Shown here: piece after piece, positions 36,292-47,086 of the stretch
Layout: the number at the start of each line of letters is the position of its first letter
How positions within the stretch are numbered: the stretch's first letter is position 1
Source: Mycobacteroides chelonae CCUG 47445
Lineage (GTDB): Bacteria; Actinomycetota; Actinomycetes; Mycobacteriales; Mycobacteriaceae
NCBI RefSeq assembly: GCF_001632805.1
Contig: NZ_CP007220.1
Span: forward strand, 1,674,001 to 1,738,000
Reading direction: 5' to 3'
Length of the DNA: 64,000 bases
Made by a program: the position numbers and the translations under genes
Notes under the pieces: generated by a model
The model's input: only the letters and a program-made list of their open reading frames with translations
The model's database searches: none
Told to the model about the DNA's origin: nothing

Positions 36292-36996
36292 ATGAGTGAG
36301 ATAGGTGCCGTGTCGATCGACGAGGCGCTCGATGCGACGCGGACGGGCGACATCTGGGTGTTCCGTGGACGGTCGGGTCCCGATCGCCTCATCCAGACCT
36401 TGTCGAACAGCCCGGTCAACCACGTCGGTATGACGGTGGCCATCGATGATCTGCCGCCGCTGATGTGGCATGCCGAACTCGGTAACAAGCTCACCGATGT
36501 GTGGACCGGCGATAACCATCGGGGGGTGCAACTGCACGATGCGCGTCAGGCGATCGAGCGATGGGCGCACGTGTATGGACAGCGGTGCTGGCTGCGGCAG
36601 CTGAGCCCGCGGATAACCCGTGAGCAGGAAGACATCGCATTGCGCGTGGTGGCCCGGATGGACGGGACGCCGTTTCCGGCCACCGCACGGCTGACCGGTC
36701 GCTGGATGCGCGGCCGGCTTCCCACGGTCAGCGATCTCACGCGAGGACTTCCCTTCGTGCACAAGAAGGTTCGCGAGGTGGCCGAGCGGGACATCACGAA
36801 GAAACGGCAAGCCGGGCTGGAGACGGCGTTCTGCGCCGAGACGGTGGCGATCACTCTCGAGGAGATGGGGTTGCTCATCACCGAGAAGCGCTCGAACTAC
36901 TTCGATCCGGGATCGTTCTGGAGCGGAGATGACCTACCGCTGGCGCCGGGCTACTCGCTGGGCAGGGAGATCGCCGTCGAGGTGCCGGAGGCTTAG
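36292..36996 (+). CDS. Permuted papain-like amidase/peptidase (YiiX/YaeF, C92 type)
   Basis: A 234-residue cytosolic protein with the permuted NlpC/P60-like fold: the His box comes first ([29 protein letters not shown], quoted in part; about 21-49) and the nucleophile Cys later in [16 protein letters not shown] near 180. The order His then Cys is the hallmark of the C92/YiiX group. No signal peptide. ATG 36292. Substrates of this group are unsettled (amide or ester bonds of lipids or peptides). Its stop interlocks with that of fdhD (TTAG, 36993-36996). Confidence 0.7.
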   Translation: MSEIGAVSIDEALDATRTGDIWVFRGRSGPDRLIQTLSNSPVNHVGMTVAIDDLPPLMWHAELGNKLTDVWTGDNHRGVQLHDARQAIERWAHVYGQRCWLRQLSPRITREQEDIALRVVARMDGTPFPATARLTGRWMRGRLPTVSDLTRGLPFVHKKVREVAERDITKKRQAGLETAFCAETVAITLEEMGLLITEKRSNYFDPGSFWSGDDLPLAPGYSLGREIAVEVPEA

Positions 36997-37814
36997 AGCA
37001 CCCGATCCGCCCGGGTGTAGACGTTCATGCTGTCCTCACGCAGGAACGCCACCAGCGTCATCCCGGATTGCGCCGCGAGATCCACAGCCAACGACGACGG
37101 CGCCGACACCGCGGCCAGGATGGGAATGCCCGCCATGGTGGCCTTCTGGGCGAGTTCGAAGGAGGCCCGCCCGCTGACCAACAGTGCGGTCCCGGTGAGC
37201 GGCACCCTGCTGTTTTCGAGTGCCCACCCGATGACCTTGTCCACCGCGTTATGCCGTCCGATGTCCTCGCGGACCACCAACATGGTGCCGTCCGTGGTGA
37301 ACAGGGCCGCGGCATGCAGCCCGCCGGTGGTTGCGAAAACCTTTTGCGCCGAGCGAAGTTTGTCGGGCAGGCCCACCAGCGTGGTCGATTCGATGGTGGA
37401 CGGGTCGTCGCCGGGGGAGAAGCGGCTGATGGTGCGCACCGCCTCCAGCGATCCCTTGCCGCAGACACCACAGGACGAGGTGGTGTAGAAGTTTCTCGTC
37501 ACCGCCGGGTCGGGGGCGGGAACGCCGGGGGCGAGGGCCACATCCAGGACGTTGTAGGTGTTCAGGCCGTCGGGCCCTTCGCCCTGGCAGTAGCGCACGG
37601 TCAGCAGATCGTCGCGGCCGGTGATGACCCCCTCGGTGAGCAGGAATCCCTGGGTGAGTTCGACATCCGATCCAGGGGTGCGCATGGTGACGGCTACTGG
37701 CTGCCCATTGACCCGGATCTCCAAGGGCTCCTCGACGACGAGAGTCTCGCTGCGCTCGCCCCGTCCGACCCCGTCGATGCGGCGTATCTTGCGCCTGTCG
37801 GTGACCCTACCCAC
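36993..37814 (-). CDS. fdhD: Formate dehydrogenase accessory sulfurtransferase FdhD
   Basis: A 273-residue protein that transfers sulfur from the IscS persulfide to the molybdenum cofactor of formate dehydrogenase-type enzymes. The sulfur-carrying motif CGVCGKG is at about 115-121, and the Mo-bis-MGD binding region includes [15 protein letters not shown]. Start GTG 37814, overlapping the upstream molybdoenzyme gene by 8 bases on the same strand, so the two are co-translated. Orthologue of Rv2899c. It implies that the neighbouring oxidoreductase is a Mo-enzyme needing sulfuration. Confidence 0.9.
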   Translation of the reverse strand: MGRVTDRRKIRRIDGVGRGERSETLVVEEPLEIRVNGQPVAVTMRTPGSDVELTQGFLLTEGVITGRDDLLTVRYCQGEGPDGLNTYNVLDVALAPGVPAPDPAVTRNFYTTSSCGVCGKGSLEAVRTISRFSPGDDPSTIESTTLVGLPDKLRSAQKVFATTGGLHAAALFTTDGTMLVVREDIGRHNAVDKVIGWALENSRVPLTGTALLVSGRASFELAQKATMAGIPILAAVSAPSSLAVDLAAQSGMTLVAFLREDSMNVYTRADRVL

Positions 37815-40152
37815 GAGCCACCAGACGGATTACGACGGCCTTCGACACCGGAGTGTTGGACCGTTCTGCAACATGGTCCAGGGGCACAAGTGGATTGGTC
37901 TCTGGATAGTAGGCGGCGGCGTTACCGCGCGGGGTGGAGTACGGCACCACCAGAAAGTCCTCGGCGCGCCGCTCCTCGAGCACTCCGTCGGCGCCCGGGT
38001 ATTCGGACACCAAATCAACTCGCGCACCCTCGGATAACCCAAATGCCGCAAGGTCTTCGGGATTGACGAAGACGACCCGGCGGCCGCCCTTGACGCCACG
38101 GTAGCGGTCGTCGAGGCCGTAGATAGTGGTGTTGTACTGGTCATGGCTGCGCAGTGTCTGCAGCACCAGTCGGCCTGCCGGTACCGGCACCCACTCCAGC
38201 GGTGCCGCAGAGAAATTGGCCTTACCGGTGTGGGTGGGGAATTGGCGATCGTCGCGCGGCGGATGCGGCAAGGCGAACCCATCCGGTTGACGGACTTTGG
38301 TGTTGTAGTCGGCGCATCCGGGTACTACCCGCGAGATGGCATCGCGGACGGTGTCGTAGTCGTCGACAAACCTTTCCCATGGCACGGGGTGTTCCGGTCC
38401 CAGGACGATGCGCGCCAGTTGACAGACGATGGCGACCTCGCTGCGTAGCACGGGGCTCGGTGGATGCAGACTGCCACGCGAGAGGTGCACTATGGACATC
38501 GAATCTTCCACGGAGACAAGTTGTTTACCCGACTCTTGGATGTCTCGATCGGTGCGTCCGAGGGTGGGCAAGATCAGCGCGGTGCGCCCATTCACCAGAT
38601 GGCTGCGATTGAGCTTGGTGGAGATCTGCACCGTCAGTGCGCAATTGCGTAGCGCGGCCTCGGTGACGGCGGTGTCGGGGGTGGCAGAGGCGAAATTGCC
38701 ACCCATGCCGATGAAGACCGAGGCCTTGCCGTCCCGCATGGCGCGGATCGCATCTACCGTATCGAACCCGTGCTTCCGGGGAGTCTCGATGCCGAACTCG
38801 GAATCCAGTGCGGCTAGGAAGGATTCGGGCATTTTCTCCCAGATGCCCATGGTGCGGTCACCCTGAACGTTCGAGTGACCGCGCACCGGGCACACCCCGG
38901 CCCCCGGCTTGCCGATCATGCCGCGCATGAGTAGCAGGTTGGTCGCCTCACCGATGGTGGCGACCGCATGCCGGTGCTGGGTCAGGCCCATGGCCCAGCA
39001 GAAGATGGTGCGCTGTGATTCGGCCAGGAGTGTGGCAACCCTGGTCAGCTGCTCCATGTCGATACCCGTTGCCTGCGTGACGGTGTCCCAATCAACCGCC
39101 CGTGTCCGCGCGGCCCATTCCTCGTATCCTGCGCAGTGATCGTCGATGAATTGCCGGTCGACGATGCTGCCGGGGTTCGCGTCGTCGGCCTCCAGCAGCA
39201 GTCTGCCGAGCCCTGCGAAGAGCGCCATGTCGCCGCCGAGCCGGATCTGTACGAACTCGTCGGCGATGGCCACACCGTGCCCGACCACGCCGTTGACCTT
39301 CTGCGGGTCCTTGAACCGGAGCAGTCCGGCCTCGGGGAGTGGGTTGACGGCAATGATCTTGGCGCCGTTGGCCTTTGCCTTCTCAAGTACCGAAAGCATG
39401 CGCGGATGGTTAGTGCCGGGGTTTTGGCCGGCGATGAGAATGACGTCCGCGTGCTCGATATCGGGTACCGACACCGAGCCCTTGCCGATTCCGATCGAGT
39501 CCGTCAGCGCGGTGCCCGAAGACTCGTGGCACATGTTGGAACAGTCGGGCAGGTTGTTGGTGCCCAGGCTGCGGACCAGCAGCTGGTAGCAGAACGCGGC
39601 TTCATTACTGGTGCGCCCTGAGGTGTAGAAAACCAGCCGGTCCGGATCGGCGGCCGCCCTGATCTCATCGGCGATGAGCGCGTACGCGTCGTCCCACTCA
39701 ATGGGCCGGTAATGCGATTCGCCGGGGCGCAGCACCATGGGGTGGGTGAGACGACCTTGTTGGCTGAGCCAGTACTCGGGTAGTTCGCGGAGTTCCTCCA
39801 CCGAGTGCTGGGCGAAAAATGCAGGGGTGACCGTGCGTTTGGTGGCCTCTTCGGCGACTGCCTTGGCGCCGTTCTCACAGAACTCGGCAAGTTTGCGGTG
39901 CCCCGGGGTTTCAGGCCAGGCGCATCCGGGACAGTCAAAGCCGTGGCGTTGATTCAGTTTGGACAGCGTTGCGGCGGTGCGCAATGGACCCATCTGTTCG
40001 AGGCCGCGTTGCAGGGAAACGCCGACAGCGGTCATTCCCGCGGCGACGTCCTTCGCGCCGGTGACGGCGATATCGGGTTCGCCGATCTCGCCCGGCCCGA
40101 CTTCCTCGTGGTGGCCAACCGTCGGTATCCGGTGCCCGGTCATGCTTCTCAT
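37807..40152 (-). CDS. YdeP/FdhF-type molybdopterin oxidoreductase
   Basis: A protein of about 781 residues of the TIGR01701 group, the same family as E. coli YdeP (acid resistance) and M. tuberculosis Rv2900c. It opens with [12 protein letters not shown] near residue 70, has the [13 protein letters not shown] and CSNMCHES motifs, [11 protein letters not shown] and [10 protein letters not shown], and the C-terminal molydopterin dinucleotide-binding domain ([19 protein letters not shown]). The usual four-Cys FeS N-terminal motif is reduced, as in YdeP. Real substrate unknown; formate is not certain. I use ATG 40152, with ATG 40143 as an alternative; in-frame codons further up lie in the divergent regulatory region. 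FdhD is encoded just downstream. Confidence 0.85.
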   Translation of the reverse strand: MRSMTGHRIPTVGHHEEVGPGEIGEPDIAVTGAKDVAAGMTAVGVSLQRGLEQMGPLRTAATLSKLNQRHGFDCPGCAWPETPGHRKLAEFCENGAKAVAEEATKRTVTPAFFAQHSVEELRELPEYWLSQQGRLTHPMVLRPGESHYRPIEWDDAYALIADEIRAAADPDRLVFYTSGRTSNEAAFCYQLLVRSLGTNNLPDCSNMCHESSGTALTDSIGIGKGSVSVPDIEHADVILIAGQNPGTNHPRMLSVLEKAKANGAKIIAVNPLPEAGLLRFKDPQKVNGVVGHGVAIADEFVQIRLGGDMALFAGLGRLLLEADDANPGSIVDRQFIDDHCAGYEEWAARTRAVDWDTVTQATGIDMEQLTRVATLLAESQRTIFCWAMGLTQHRHAVATIGEATNLLLMRGMIGKPGAGVCPVRGHSNVQGDRTMGIWEKMPESFLAALDSEFGIETPRKHGFDTVDAIRAMRDGKASVFIGMGGNFASATPDTAVTEAALRNCALTVQISTKLNRSHLVNGRTALILPTLGRTDRDIQESGKQLVSVEDSMSIVHLSRGSLHPPSPVLRSEVAIVCQLARIVLGPEHPVPWERFVDDYDTVRDAISRVVPGCADYNTKVRQPDGFALPHPPRDDRQFPTHTGKANFSAAPLEWVPVPAGRLVLQTLRSHDQYNTTIYGLDDRYRGVKGGRRVVFVNPEDLAAFGLSEGARVDLVSEYPGADGVLEERRAEDFLVVPYSTPRGNAAAYYPETNPLVPLDHVAERSNTPVSKAVVIRLVARG

Positions 40153-40254
40153 TCTGGACCTGTTGTCGAGCCGGGGTGTCACACCCTTGGATGGCCGGCC
40201 CGCGGTGACGGCACCACGAGGCAACCAAGCAGATGCTTGGCCTCTCCCTGTGAT

Positions 40255-40287
40255 TTGCCTCACGTCTACTGGCGGGTAGTGAGGCAA
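40255..40287. promoter_or_regulatory. Perfect 9-bp inverted repeat in the fdhF/kor divergent region
   Basis: TTGCCTCAC at 40255-40263 and GTGAGGCAA at 40279-40287 are perfect inverted repeats with a 15-base spacer. They lie in the 318-base intergenic stretch between the YdeP-type gene and korA, which otherwise holds only a related GAGGCAACC at 40218 and no gene. An operator for a dimeric regulator is more likely than a terminator, because no T-run follows. Confidence 0.45.
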
Positions 40288-40470
40288 CGGCACAGGCCAG
40301 GCGGCAGGGCAGAACTCGACAGGTGTCAAGTTCTGTGCCTGCCGGTATGCCCTCGTCAAGGTCAACGGTATGAAAGTGCAATAATCGGTACCGAGAGTGA
40401 CAGAAAACTCTGCGGAATGGTGGCGTACGTACCGTCACCGCCAGAGTTCGTCGTGAAAGGTAGGTCACCG

Positions 40471-42378
40471 GTGGGCGACGGAGCCGTATCGGAGAAGCTG
40501 GAAAAGGTCGTCATCCGGTTTGCTGGAGATTCTGGTGACGGTATGCAGCTCACCGGAGACCGATTCACCTCTGAGGCTGCCGTCTTCGGCAATGACCTCG
40601 CGACCCAGCCGAACTATCCCGCAGAGATCCGGGCCCCTCAGGGCACGCTCCCGGGAGTTTCGTCCTTCCAGATCCAGATTGCCGACTACGACATCCTCAC
40701 CGCGGGCGACCGGCCCGACGTGCTGGTGGCGATGAACCCGGCGGCGCTCAAGGCCAACATCGGCGACCTTCCGCGCGGTGGCATGGTGATCGCCAATTCC
40801 GATGAGTTCACCAAGCGCAACCTGGCCAAGGTCGGCTATCAGTCCGACCCGCTGGAGCACGACGACATGTCGGATTACGTCGTCTACCAGGTTCCGATGA
40901 CCACGCTGGCGCTCGGCGCCGTCGAGCCTGCCGGCGTCTCGAAGAAGGACGGCGCACGCACCAAGAACATGTTCGCGTTGGGGCTGCTGTCCTGGATGTA
41001 CCACCGCCCGCTCGAGGGCACCGAGCAGTTCCTGCGCGAGAAGTTCGCGAAGAAGCCCGATGTGGCCGAGGCCAACATCCTGGCTTTCCGTGCCGGGTGG
41101 AACTACGGCGAGACCACGGAGGCCTTCGGCACCACCTACGAGGTGGCCAAGGCATCGCTGCCGCCGGGCGAGTACCGACAGGTTTCCGGTAACACCGCGA
41201 TGGCTTACGGCGTTGTGGCTGCGGGTCGGCTTGCGAACACCAAGGTGGTGCTGGGTACCTACCCGATCACGCCGGCATCGGACATCCTGCACGAGCTGAG
41301 CAAGTACAAGAACTTCGATGTGCTGACCTTCCAGGCAGAGGACGAGATCGCCGGAATCGGCGCGGCTCTGGGGGCGTCGTTCGGTGGTGCCCTGGGCGTC
41401 ACCAGCACCTCCGGCCCCGGTGTGGCGCTCAAGAGCGAGGCCGTGGGTCTGGCGGTCATGACAGAGCTGCCGCTGCTGGTCATCGACGTGCAGCGTGGCG
41501 GACCGTCGACGGGCCTGCCCACCAAGACCGAGCAGGCCGACCTGTTGCAGGCGCTGTACGGCCGCAACGGCGAGTCGCCCATCGCGGTGCTCGCACCGCG
41601 TTCGCCTTCGGACTGCTTCGACATCGCCATCGAGGCGGTGCGCATCGCACTGATCTACCGGACCCCGGTGATGATCCTGTCCGATGGCGCGATCGCCAAC
41701 GGTTCTGAGCCGTGGGCCATTCCGGACATCGCGAGCTATCCGGCGATTGAGCACACCTTCGCCTCGCCTGACCAGGACTTCGCACCCTACAACCGGGATC
41801 CGGAGACGCTGGCCCGCCAGTTCGCAGTTCCGGGCACCCCGGGTCTGGAGCACCGTATCGGTGGCCTGGAGAAGGCCAACGGTTCGGGCAACATCTCTTA
41901 CGACCCGGCCAACCACGACTTGATGGTGCGGTTGCGCCAGCTCAAGATCGACGGAATCACCGTGCCGGACTTGGAGGTTGACGATCCGACCGGTGACGCA
42001 CAAATGCTGATGATCGGGTGGGGCAGCTCCTATGGCCCCATCGGCGAGGCATGCCGGCGCGCCCGTCGCAAGGGACTCAAGGTGGCTCACGCTCACCTGC
42101 GCCATCTCAATCCGTTCCCGGGGAACCTGGGTGAGGTGCTGCGCAAGTACCCGAAGGTTGTCGCGCCGGAGATGAACCTCGGACAGTTGTCGCTGCTGCT
42201 GCGCGGCAAGTTCCTGGTGGATGTGCAGTCGGTGACGAAGGTGCAGGGTATGGCCTTCCTCGCTGATGAGGTCGAAGAAATCATCGATGCGGCCCTGGAC
42301 GGGTCGCTCGCCGAAAAGGAAAGCCAGAAGGCCGTTCTCGCGCGTGAATCCGCGGTGGCCGTAGGGGATCGAGCATGA
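40471..42378 (+). CDS. korA: 2-oxoglutarate:ferredoxin oxidoreductase, fused gamma-alpha subunit KorA
   Basis: A 635-residue subunit joining a pyruvate/ketoacid oxidoreductase gamma domain (about 1-190: RFAGDSGDGMQLTGDRF) to an alpha domain (about 205-600: GNTAMAYGVVAAGRL, GTYPITPASDILHEL, QRGGPSTGLPTKTEQADL). With KorB it decarboxylates 2-oxoglutarate to succinyl-CoA and reduces ferredoxin, an alternative to the KDH complex in mycobacteria. GTG 40471 is chosen with GAAAGG/TAGG upstream; very long upstream frames are spurious. Orthologue of Rv2455c. KorB begins within its stop (ATGA). Confidence 0.94.
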   Translation: MGDGAVSEKLEKVVIRFAGDSGDGMQLTGDRFTSEAAVFGNDLATQPNYPAEIRAPQGTLPGVSSFQIQIADYDILTAGDRPDVLVAMNPAALKANIGDLPRGGMVIANSDEFTKRNLAKVGYQSDPLEHDDMSDYVVYQVPMTTLALGAVEPAGVSKKDGARTKNMFALGLLSWMYHRPLEGTEQFLREKFAKKPDVAEANILAFRAGWNYGETTEAFGTTYEVAKASLPPGEYRQVSGNTAMAYGVVAAGRLANTKVVLGTYPITPASDILHELSKYKNFDVLTFQAEDEIAGIGAALGASFGGALGVTSTSGPGVALKSEAVGLAVMTELPLLVIDVQRGGPSTGLPTKTEQADLLQALYGRNGESPIAVLAPRSPSDCFDIAIEAVRIALIYRTPVMILSDGAIANGSEPWAIPDIASYPAIEHTFASPDQDFAPYNRDPETLARQFAVPGTPGLEHRIGGLEKANGSGNISYDPANHDLMVRLRQLKIDGITVPDLEVDDPTGDAQMLMIGWGSSYGPIGEACRRARRKGLKVAHAHLRHLNPFPGNLGEVLRKYPKVVAPEMNLGQLSLLLRGKFLVDVQSVTKVQGMAFLADEVEEIIDAALDGSLAEKESQKAVLARESAVAVGDRA

Positions 42379-43472
42379 CTGACGTTTTGAATGGAATCAA
42401 CGGGATCAGTGGCCTGGCCGGTACCGATCTGGGCCTGACCGCGAATGCTCTGGTGCCAACCACCGATGTGGAGCAGAAGTCGAAGGACTTCACCTCCGAT
42501 CAGGAAGTGCGCTGGTGCCCCGGTTGCGGTGACTACGTCATCCTCAACACCATCCGCGGATTCCTGCCGGAGCTAGGACTCAAGCGCGAGAACATCGTGT
42601 TCATCAGCGGCATTGGCTGCTCGAGCCGGTTCCCGTACTACCTGGATACCTACGGCATGCACTCGATCCACGGGCGTGCCCCGGCCATCGCGACGGGCCT
42701 GGCGCTGGCTCGCGAGGACCTTTCGGTGTGGGTGGTGACCGGTGACGGTGACGCGCTGTCCATCGGCGGCAACCATCTGATCCACACCCTGCGCCGCAAC
42801 GTGAACCTGACGATCCTGTTGTTCAACAACCGGATCTACGGACTCACCAAGGGCCAGTACTCGCCGACCTCGGAGACCGGCAAGGTCACCAAGTCGACCC
42901 CGATGGGTTCGCTGGACTACCCCTTCAACCCGGTGTCGCTGGCCCTGGGAGCCGAGGCCACGTTCGTGGGACGGGCCCTGGATTCGGATAAGAAGGGTCT
43001 CTCGGAGGTGCTGCGTGCTGCAGCCGCGCACCGCGGTTCGGCCCTGGTGGAGATCCTGCAGGACTGCCCGATCTTCAACGACGGGTCCTTTGACCTGCTG
43101 CGTAAGGAAGGCGCCGAGCAGCGCGTCATCAACGTGAGCCACGGCCAGCCGATCACCTTCGGTGCCGAGGGCGAACTCTGCGTCATCCGTTCGGGTTTCG
43201 GACTCGAAGTGGCCAAGACCGCGGATGTGAAGGCCGAGGACATCGTGGTGCACGACGCACACTCGGATGATCCGGCCTACGCCTTCGCGCTGTCGCGGTT
43301 GTCCGAGCAGGATCTGGAGCACACCGTGATGGGTGTGTTCCGCAGCGTGCAGCGGCCGACGTACGACGATCTGGCTCGTGAGCAGCTGACCACCGCTGCG
43401 GCCGCCAAGCCGAGCGACACCGCGGCGCTGCAGGCGCTGCTGACCGGTCGCGACACCTGGACCGTCAGCTAG
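42375..43472 (+). CDS. korB: 2-oxoglutarate:ferredoxin oxidoreductase beta subunit KorB
   Basis: A 365-residue TPP-binding subunit. The N-terminal CPGCGDY and GCSSRFPYY provide the FeS/TPP region; TPP-Mg motif VVTGDGDALSIGGNH followed by NNRIYGLTKGQYSP. Works with KorA. The ATG overlaps the korA stop, so translation is coupled. A strong hairpin at 43479-43516 ends the transcript. Orthologue of Rv2454c. Confidence 0.94.
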   Translation: MTDVLNGINGISGLAGTDLGLTANALVPTTDVEQKSKDFTSDQEVRWCPGCGDYVILNTIRGFLPELGLKRENIVFISGIGCSSRFPYYLDTYGMHSIHGRAPAIATGLALAREDLSVWVVTGDGDALSIGGNHLIHTLRRNVNLTILLFNNRIYGLTKGQYSPTSETGKVTKSTPMGSLDYPFNPVSLALGAEATFVGRALDSDKKGLSEVLRAAAAHRGSALVEILQDCPIFNDGSFDLLRKEGAEQRVINVSHGQPITFGAEGELCVIRSGFGLEVAKTADVKAEDIVVHDAHSDDPAYAFALSRLSEQDLEHTVMGVFRSVQRPTYDDLAREQLTTAAAAKPSDTAALQALLTGRDTWTVS

Positions 43473-43478
43473 GTGCTG

Positions 43479-43516
43479 GCGTGCTGCCGAGGAAATAGCG
43501 TCGGCAGCACGCATTT
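43479..43516 (+). terminator. Intrinsic-type terminator after korB
   Basis: GCGTGCTGCCGA (43479-43490) pairs perfectly over 12 bp with TCGGCAGCACGC (43501-43512), loop of 10 bases, followed by ATTTTG. It begins 7 bases after the korB stop. Confidence 0.8.
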
Positions 43517-43664
43517 TGGCTTCTTTGTCGTCCGCTCGTTCGGATGCTTCGGCGTCTCCTCGCGCGCAATGTGCGGTTGCTCTCGTAGGATGCAGAGACG
43601 TTGATGTTCCGGGCAGCCGGTGTGGAACGCAACCTTCATGCCCTAGATGCGAGGTGAGAAGGCC

Positions 43665-43973
43665 GTGAGGCAGTCGCTGATTGCGATAGCAGCAGTAGTG
43701 GCGATGATCGGTGTCTCGTTGGGGGGCGCAGACACAGCGGCAGCCGCTCCTTCGGGTGGCAACGCCAACGATGTCATCAACGAGCTCAAGGCCAACGGGT
43801 ATCGGGTGATCATCACTCGAAGCGGGGGTGGCGACCTGAGCAAGTGCACGGTCACCTCTGTGGAGAAGCAGTCCCCGGTGACGGATGTGGGGGCGGGGCG
43901 CGATGCGCAGAACTATCCGACCACCGTCCCGGTGACGTCGCGCAAGATCGCTGTCGTCGCATTACGCTGCTAA
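43665..43973 (+). CDS. Small secreted protein of unknown function
   Basis: A 102-residue protein with a Sec signal peptide (VRQSLIAIAAVVAMIGVSLGG, cleavage probable after AAAA near residue 30). The mature part is about 72 residues, with NANDVINELKANGYRVIITR, a motif I know from other small secreted mycobacterial proteins of unknown role, and two Cys that may form a disulfide. GTG 43665 after GAGAAGG is preferred over ATG 43647. It stands between korB and the rpf leader. Confidence 0.65.
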   Translation: MRQSLIAIAAVVAMIGVSLGGADTAAAAPSGGNANDVINELKANGYRVIITRSGGGDLSKCTVTSVEKQSPVTDVGAGRDAQNYPTTVPVTSRKIAVVALRC

Positions 43974-45072
<1,099 letters not shown>

Positions 45073-45095
45073 ACCCCGAGCAACAGAGAACCACC

Positions 45096-45151
45096 CCAAC
45101 AAGCCATCAAGAGCGGAACCTTCGGTGACCCGCCTCTTGGTGGCTTGTTGG
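45096..45151 (+). terminator. Long hairpin terminator after the rpf gene
   Basis: CCAACAAGCCATCAAGAG-CGG pairs with CCGCCTCTTGGTGGCTTGTTGG, an almost perfect stem of about 20 bp, 23 bases after the rpf stop. No T-run follows directly; mycobacterial hairpins often lack one. Confidence 0.65.
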
Positions 45152-45173
45152 CATCTGTGCGTACCTTTCTTCC

Positions 45174-45740
45174 ATGAACCAACTCGCGGCGGTGGTGCTC
45201 ACCGGCGGGGCGTCGCGCCGCATGGGGCGCGATAAGGCGGCCATCCGCTGGGGCGGACAGACGCTGACACAACGCATCGTGCAGACGGTGGGTTCACGAT
45301 GCGCACCGGTGATTGTGGTGCGCGGGCCGTCTCAGGACATTGCCGATGTGGACGCGGTCATCATCGCCGACCGTGAGCCCGGCCAGGGTCCACTGGTGGC
45401 GCTGGGGCAGGGGCTACGGGCCGCGGCGCGAGTGGGGGCACGCAGAGCCTTTGTCTGCGCCGTCGATATGCCGCTGGTGCGCGCGGCACTCATCGAGGAG
45501 CTCGCGACCGGCACCGGCCGCATCGTCCTTGCCACTGCCGGCGGCCGGGATCACTACCTGGCCGGCGTCTATGACGTAGGCCTATGCGACACCATTGATG
45601 AATTGACCACCGCCGGGGAACGCCGACTCGGCGCACTCGTTGAGCACGTTGGTGCGCAACGAATTTCGATATCCGACCCGAATTGGGTCGTGAACGTGAA
45701 CACAGAGGCGGAGCTGAACGCGTTGCCACCTCTACCCTGA
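45174..45740 (+). CDS. mobA: Molybdenum cofactor guanylyltransferase MobA
   Basis: A 188-residue cytosolic nucleotidyltransferase that attaches GMP to molybdopterin to make the bis-MGD cofactor. The GTP loop LTGGASRRMGRDKA is at about 8-21, followed by the RDKA Lys; PLVALGQGLRAA and the Asp-based VCAVDMPLVRAAL motif fit the family. It would supply the YdeP-type molybdoenzyme 5 kb upstream. Orthologue of Rv2453c. ATG 45174. Confidence 0.92.
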   Translation: MNQLAAVVLTGGASRRMGRDKAAIRWGGQTLTQRIVQTVGSRCAPVIVVRGPSQDIADVDAVIIADREPGQGPLVALGQGLRAAARVGARRAFVCAVDMPLVRAALIEELATGTGRIVLATAGGRDHYLAGVYDVGLCDTIDELTTAGERRLGALVEHVGAQRISISDPNWVVNVNTEAELNALPPLP

Positions 45741-45745
45741 CAGGC

Positions 45746-47005
45746 GTGTCGCATTCTCATAGCCATTCCCACGCGATGTCGACAGGGCCGGCGCCCCTTG
45801 GATCCAACGCGGCCCGGATCGTGGTGGGCCTGCTCGCCGCGATGGGCGTCGCGGTTCTCATCGGGCTGGTGACGTTGTGGCCCGAGCACCGCACCGTGGA
45901 CATTCCGCTGCCCTACCAAAACGCGCACGGTGGCGCGGTGACCACGGAGTCGGGCACGGTGCTGTCGACGCGCCTCGGCGAATGCGGCAGTCCATCCACC
46001 GGGCAGGTGCTGACCGCCGATCCCACCGGGGGACAGACGCCCGAATCGACGTGTGCGCTCGACCTGATCGCCATCACGTCCGGCCCGAATTCGGGTGCGA
46101 AGACCCAGCTGGAGTTCACCTCCGGCGGGGGACAACCGACTCTCGCCGCCGGCGAGCACATCCGGATCACCAGACAGGTCGACGCGCAGGGCGCCACCAC
46201 CTACAGCTTCTACGACTACGAACGCACCTGGCCGCTGGTCGCTGTCGCCGCGGCGTTCGCGATCGTCATCTGTCTGGTGGCGCGCTGGCGTGGGCTCCGC
46301 GCGTTGGTAGGCATCCTGGTGGCATTCCTGGTGCTGGCGGTGTTCCTGCTTCCGGCGCTGAGGGACGGTGGGCCCGCCTTGCCGCTGGCCCTGGTCGCGT
46401 CGGCGACGATCCTGTTCGTGGTCATCTACCTTGCCCACGGTGTCAGCATGCGTACCAGTGCGGCGCTCCTGGGCACGCTCACCGCGATGCTTTTCGCGGC
46501 GGCCCTGTCCTGGGTTGTTATCGAGGTGACGCACCTGACCGGTCTCTCCGACGAGCAGAACAACGAAGTTGCCGCGTACATGGGGGGAGTGTCGATATCG
46601 GGGCTGCTGCTGGCCGGGTTCATCATCGGGTCGCTCGGTGTTCTCAACGATGTGACCGTCACGCAGGCCTCAACGGTCTTCGAACTGGCCGAGCTGGGCG
46701 ACGGTTCTACGCGCAAGGACGTGTTCCTCGGTGCCATGCGGGTGGGGCGCGACCACATCGCCAGTACGGTCTACACCCTCGTGCTCGCATATGCGGGGAA
46801 CTCGCTACCGCTCATGCTGTTGTTCAGTGTCGCCAATCGATCCTTGGGGGATGTGCTGACCAGTGAGGGTGTGGCGATCGAGATCGCCCGATCCGCGGTC
46901 GGCGGTATCGCCTTGGTGCTTTCGGTTCCGTTGACGACCGCGATCGCAGCGGCCCTGGCGACTCCGGGCAAGCGCGTCCAACCGAAGGCGGGCACGGCTG
47001 CCTAA
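45746..47005 (+). CDS. YibE/YibF-like polytopic membrane protein
   Basis: A 419-residue membrane protein with a His-rich N-terminus (SHSHSHSHA), one N-terminal helix, an extracytoplasmic domain of about 60-165, and seven or so helices in the C-terminal half, with the family motif MGGVSISGLLLAGFIIGSLGVLNDVTVTQASTVFEL (quoted in parts; about 275-310). YibE/F proteins are conserved but of uncertain function, with transport suspected. GTG 45746, 5 bases after mobA. The last residues and stop are encoded by the first unit of a 24-bp tandem repeat. Confidence 0.82.
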   Translation: MSHSHSHSHAMSTGPAPLGSNAARIVVGLLAAMGVAVLIGLVTLWPEHRTVDIPLPYQNAHGGAVTTESGTVLSTRLGECGSPSTGQVLTADPTGGQTPESTCALDLIAITSGPNSGAKTQLEFTSGGGQPTLAAGEHIRITRQVDAQGATTYSFYDYERTWPLVAVAAAFAIVICLVARWRGLRALVGILVAFLVLAVFLLPALRDGGPALPLALVASATILFVVIYLAHGVSMRTSAALLGTLTAMLFAAALSWVVIEVTHLTGLSDEQNNEVAAYMGGVSISGLLLAGFIIGSLGVLNDVTVTQASTVFELAELGDGSTRKDVFLGAMRVGRDHIASTVYTLVLAYAGNSLPLMLLFSVANRSLGDVLTSEGVAIEIARSAVGGIALVLSVPLTTAIAAALATPGKRVQPKAGTAA

Positions 47006-47086
47006 CCGAAGGCGGGCACGGCGGCCTAACTGAAGGCGGGCTTGGCGGCCTAACTGAAGGCGGGCACGGCGGCCTAACCGAAGGCG
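46982..47086. repeat. 24-bp tandem repeat, about 4.4 copies, at a convergent gene junction
   Basis: Units at 46982-47005, 47006-47029, 47030-47053 and 47054-47077, plus a partial 47078-47086. Unit 1 is CCGAAGGCGGGCACGGCTGCCTAA in two pieces: CCGAAGGCGGGC and ACGGCTGCCTAA. Units differ by 1-4 bases. Each carries an in-frame TAA for the YibE/F gene, so only unit 1 is translated there. The VOC gene on the other strand stops at 47074 within unit 4. A candidate VNTR locus. Confidence 0.88.

Noticed and set aside
37020..38066. Plus-strand frames opposite fdhD
   Set aside because: Antisense to FdhD with its CGVCGKG motif; no independent evidence of coding.
39805..40470. N-terminal extension of KorA by more than 200 residues
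   Set aside because: The extension runs through the divergent gene and its promoter; family length and the ribosome-binding site support GTG 40471.
40465..42105. A 546-codon minus-strand frame inside korA
   Set aside because: Antisense to KorA, which is clearly conserved; composition is His/Arg/Gly-rich as expected of a shadow.
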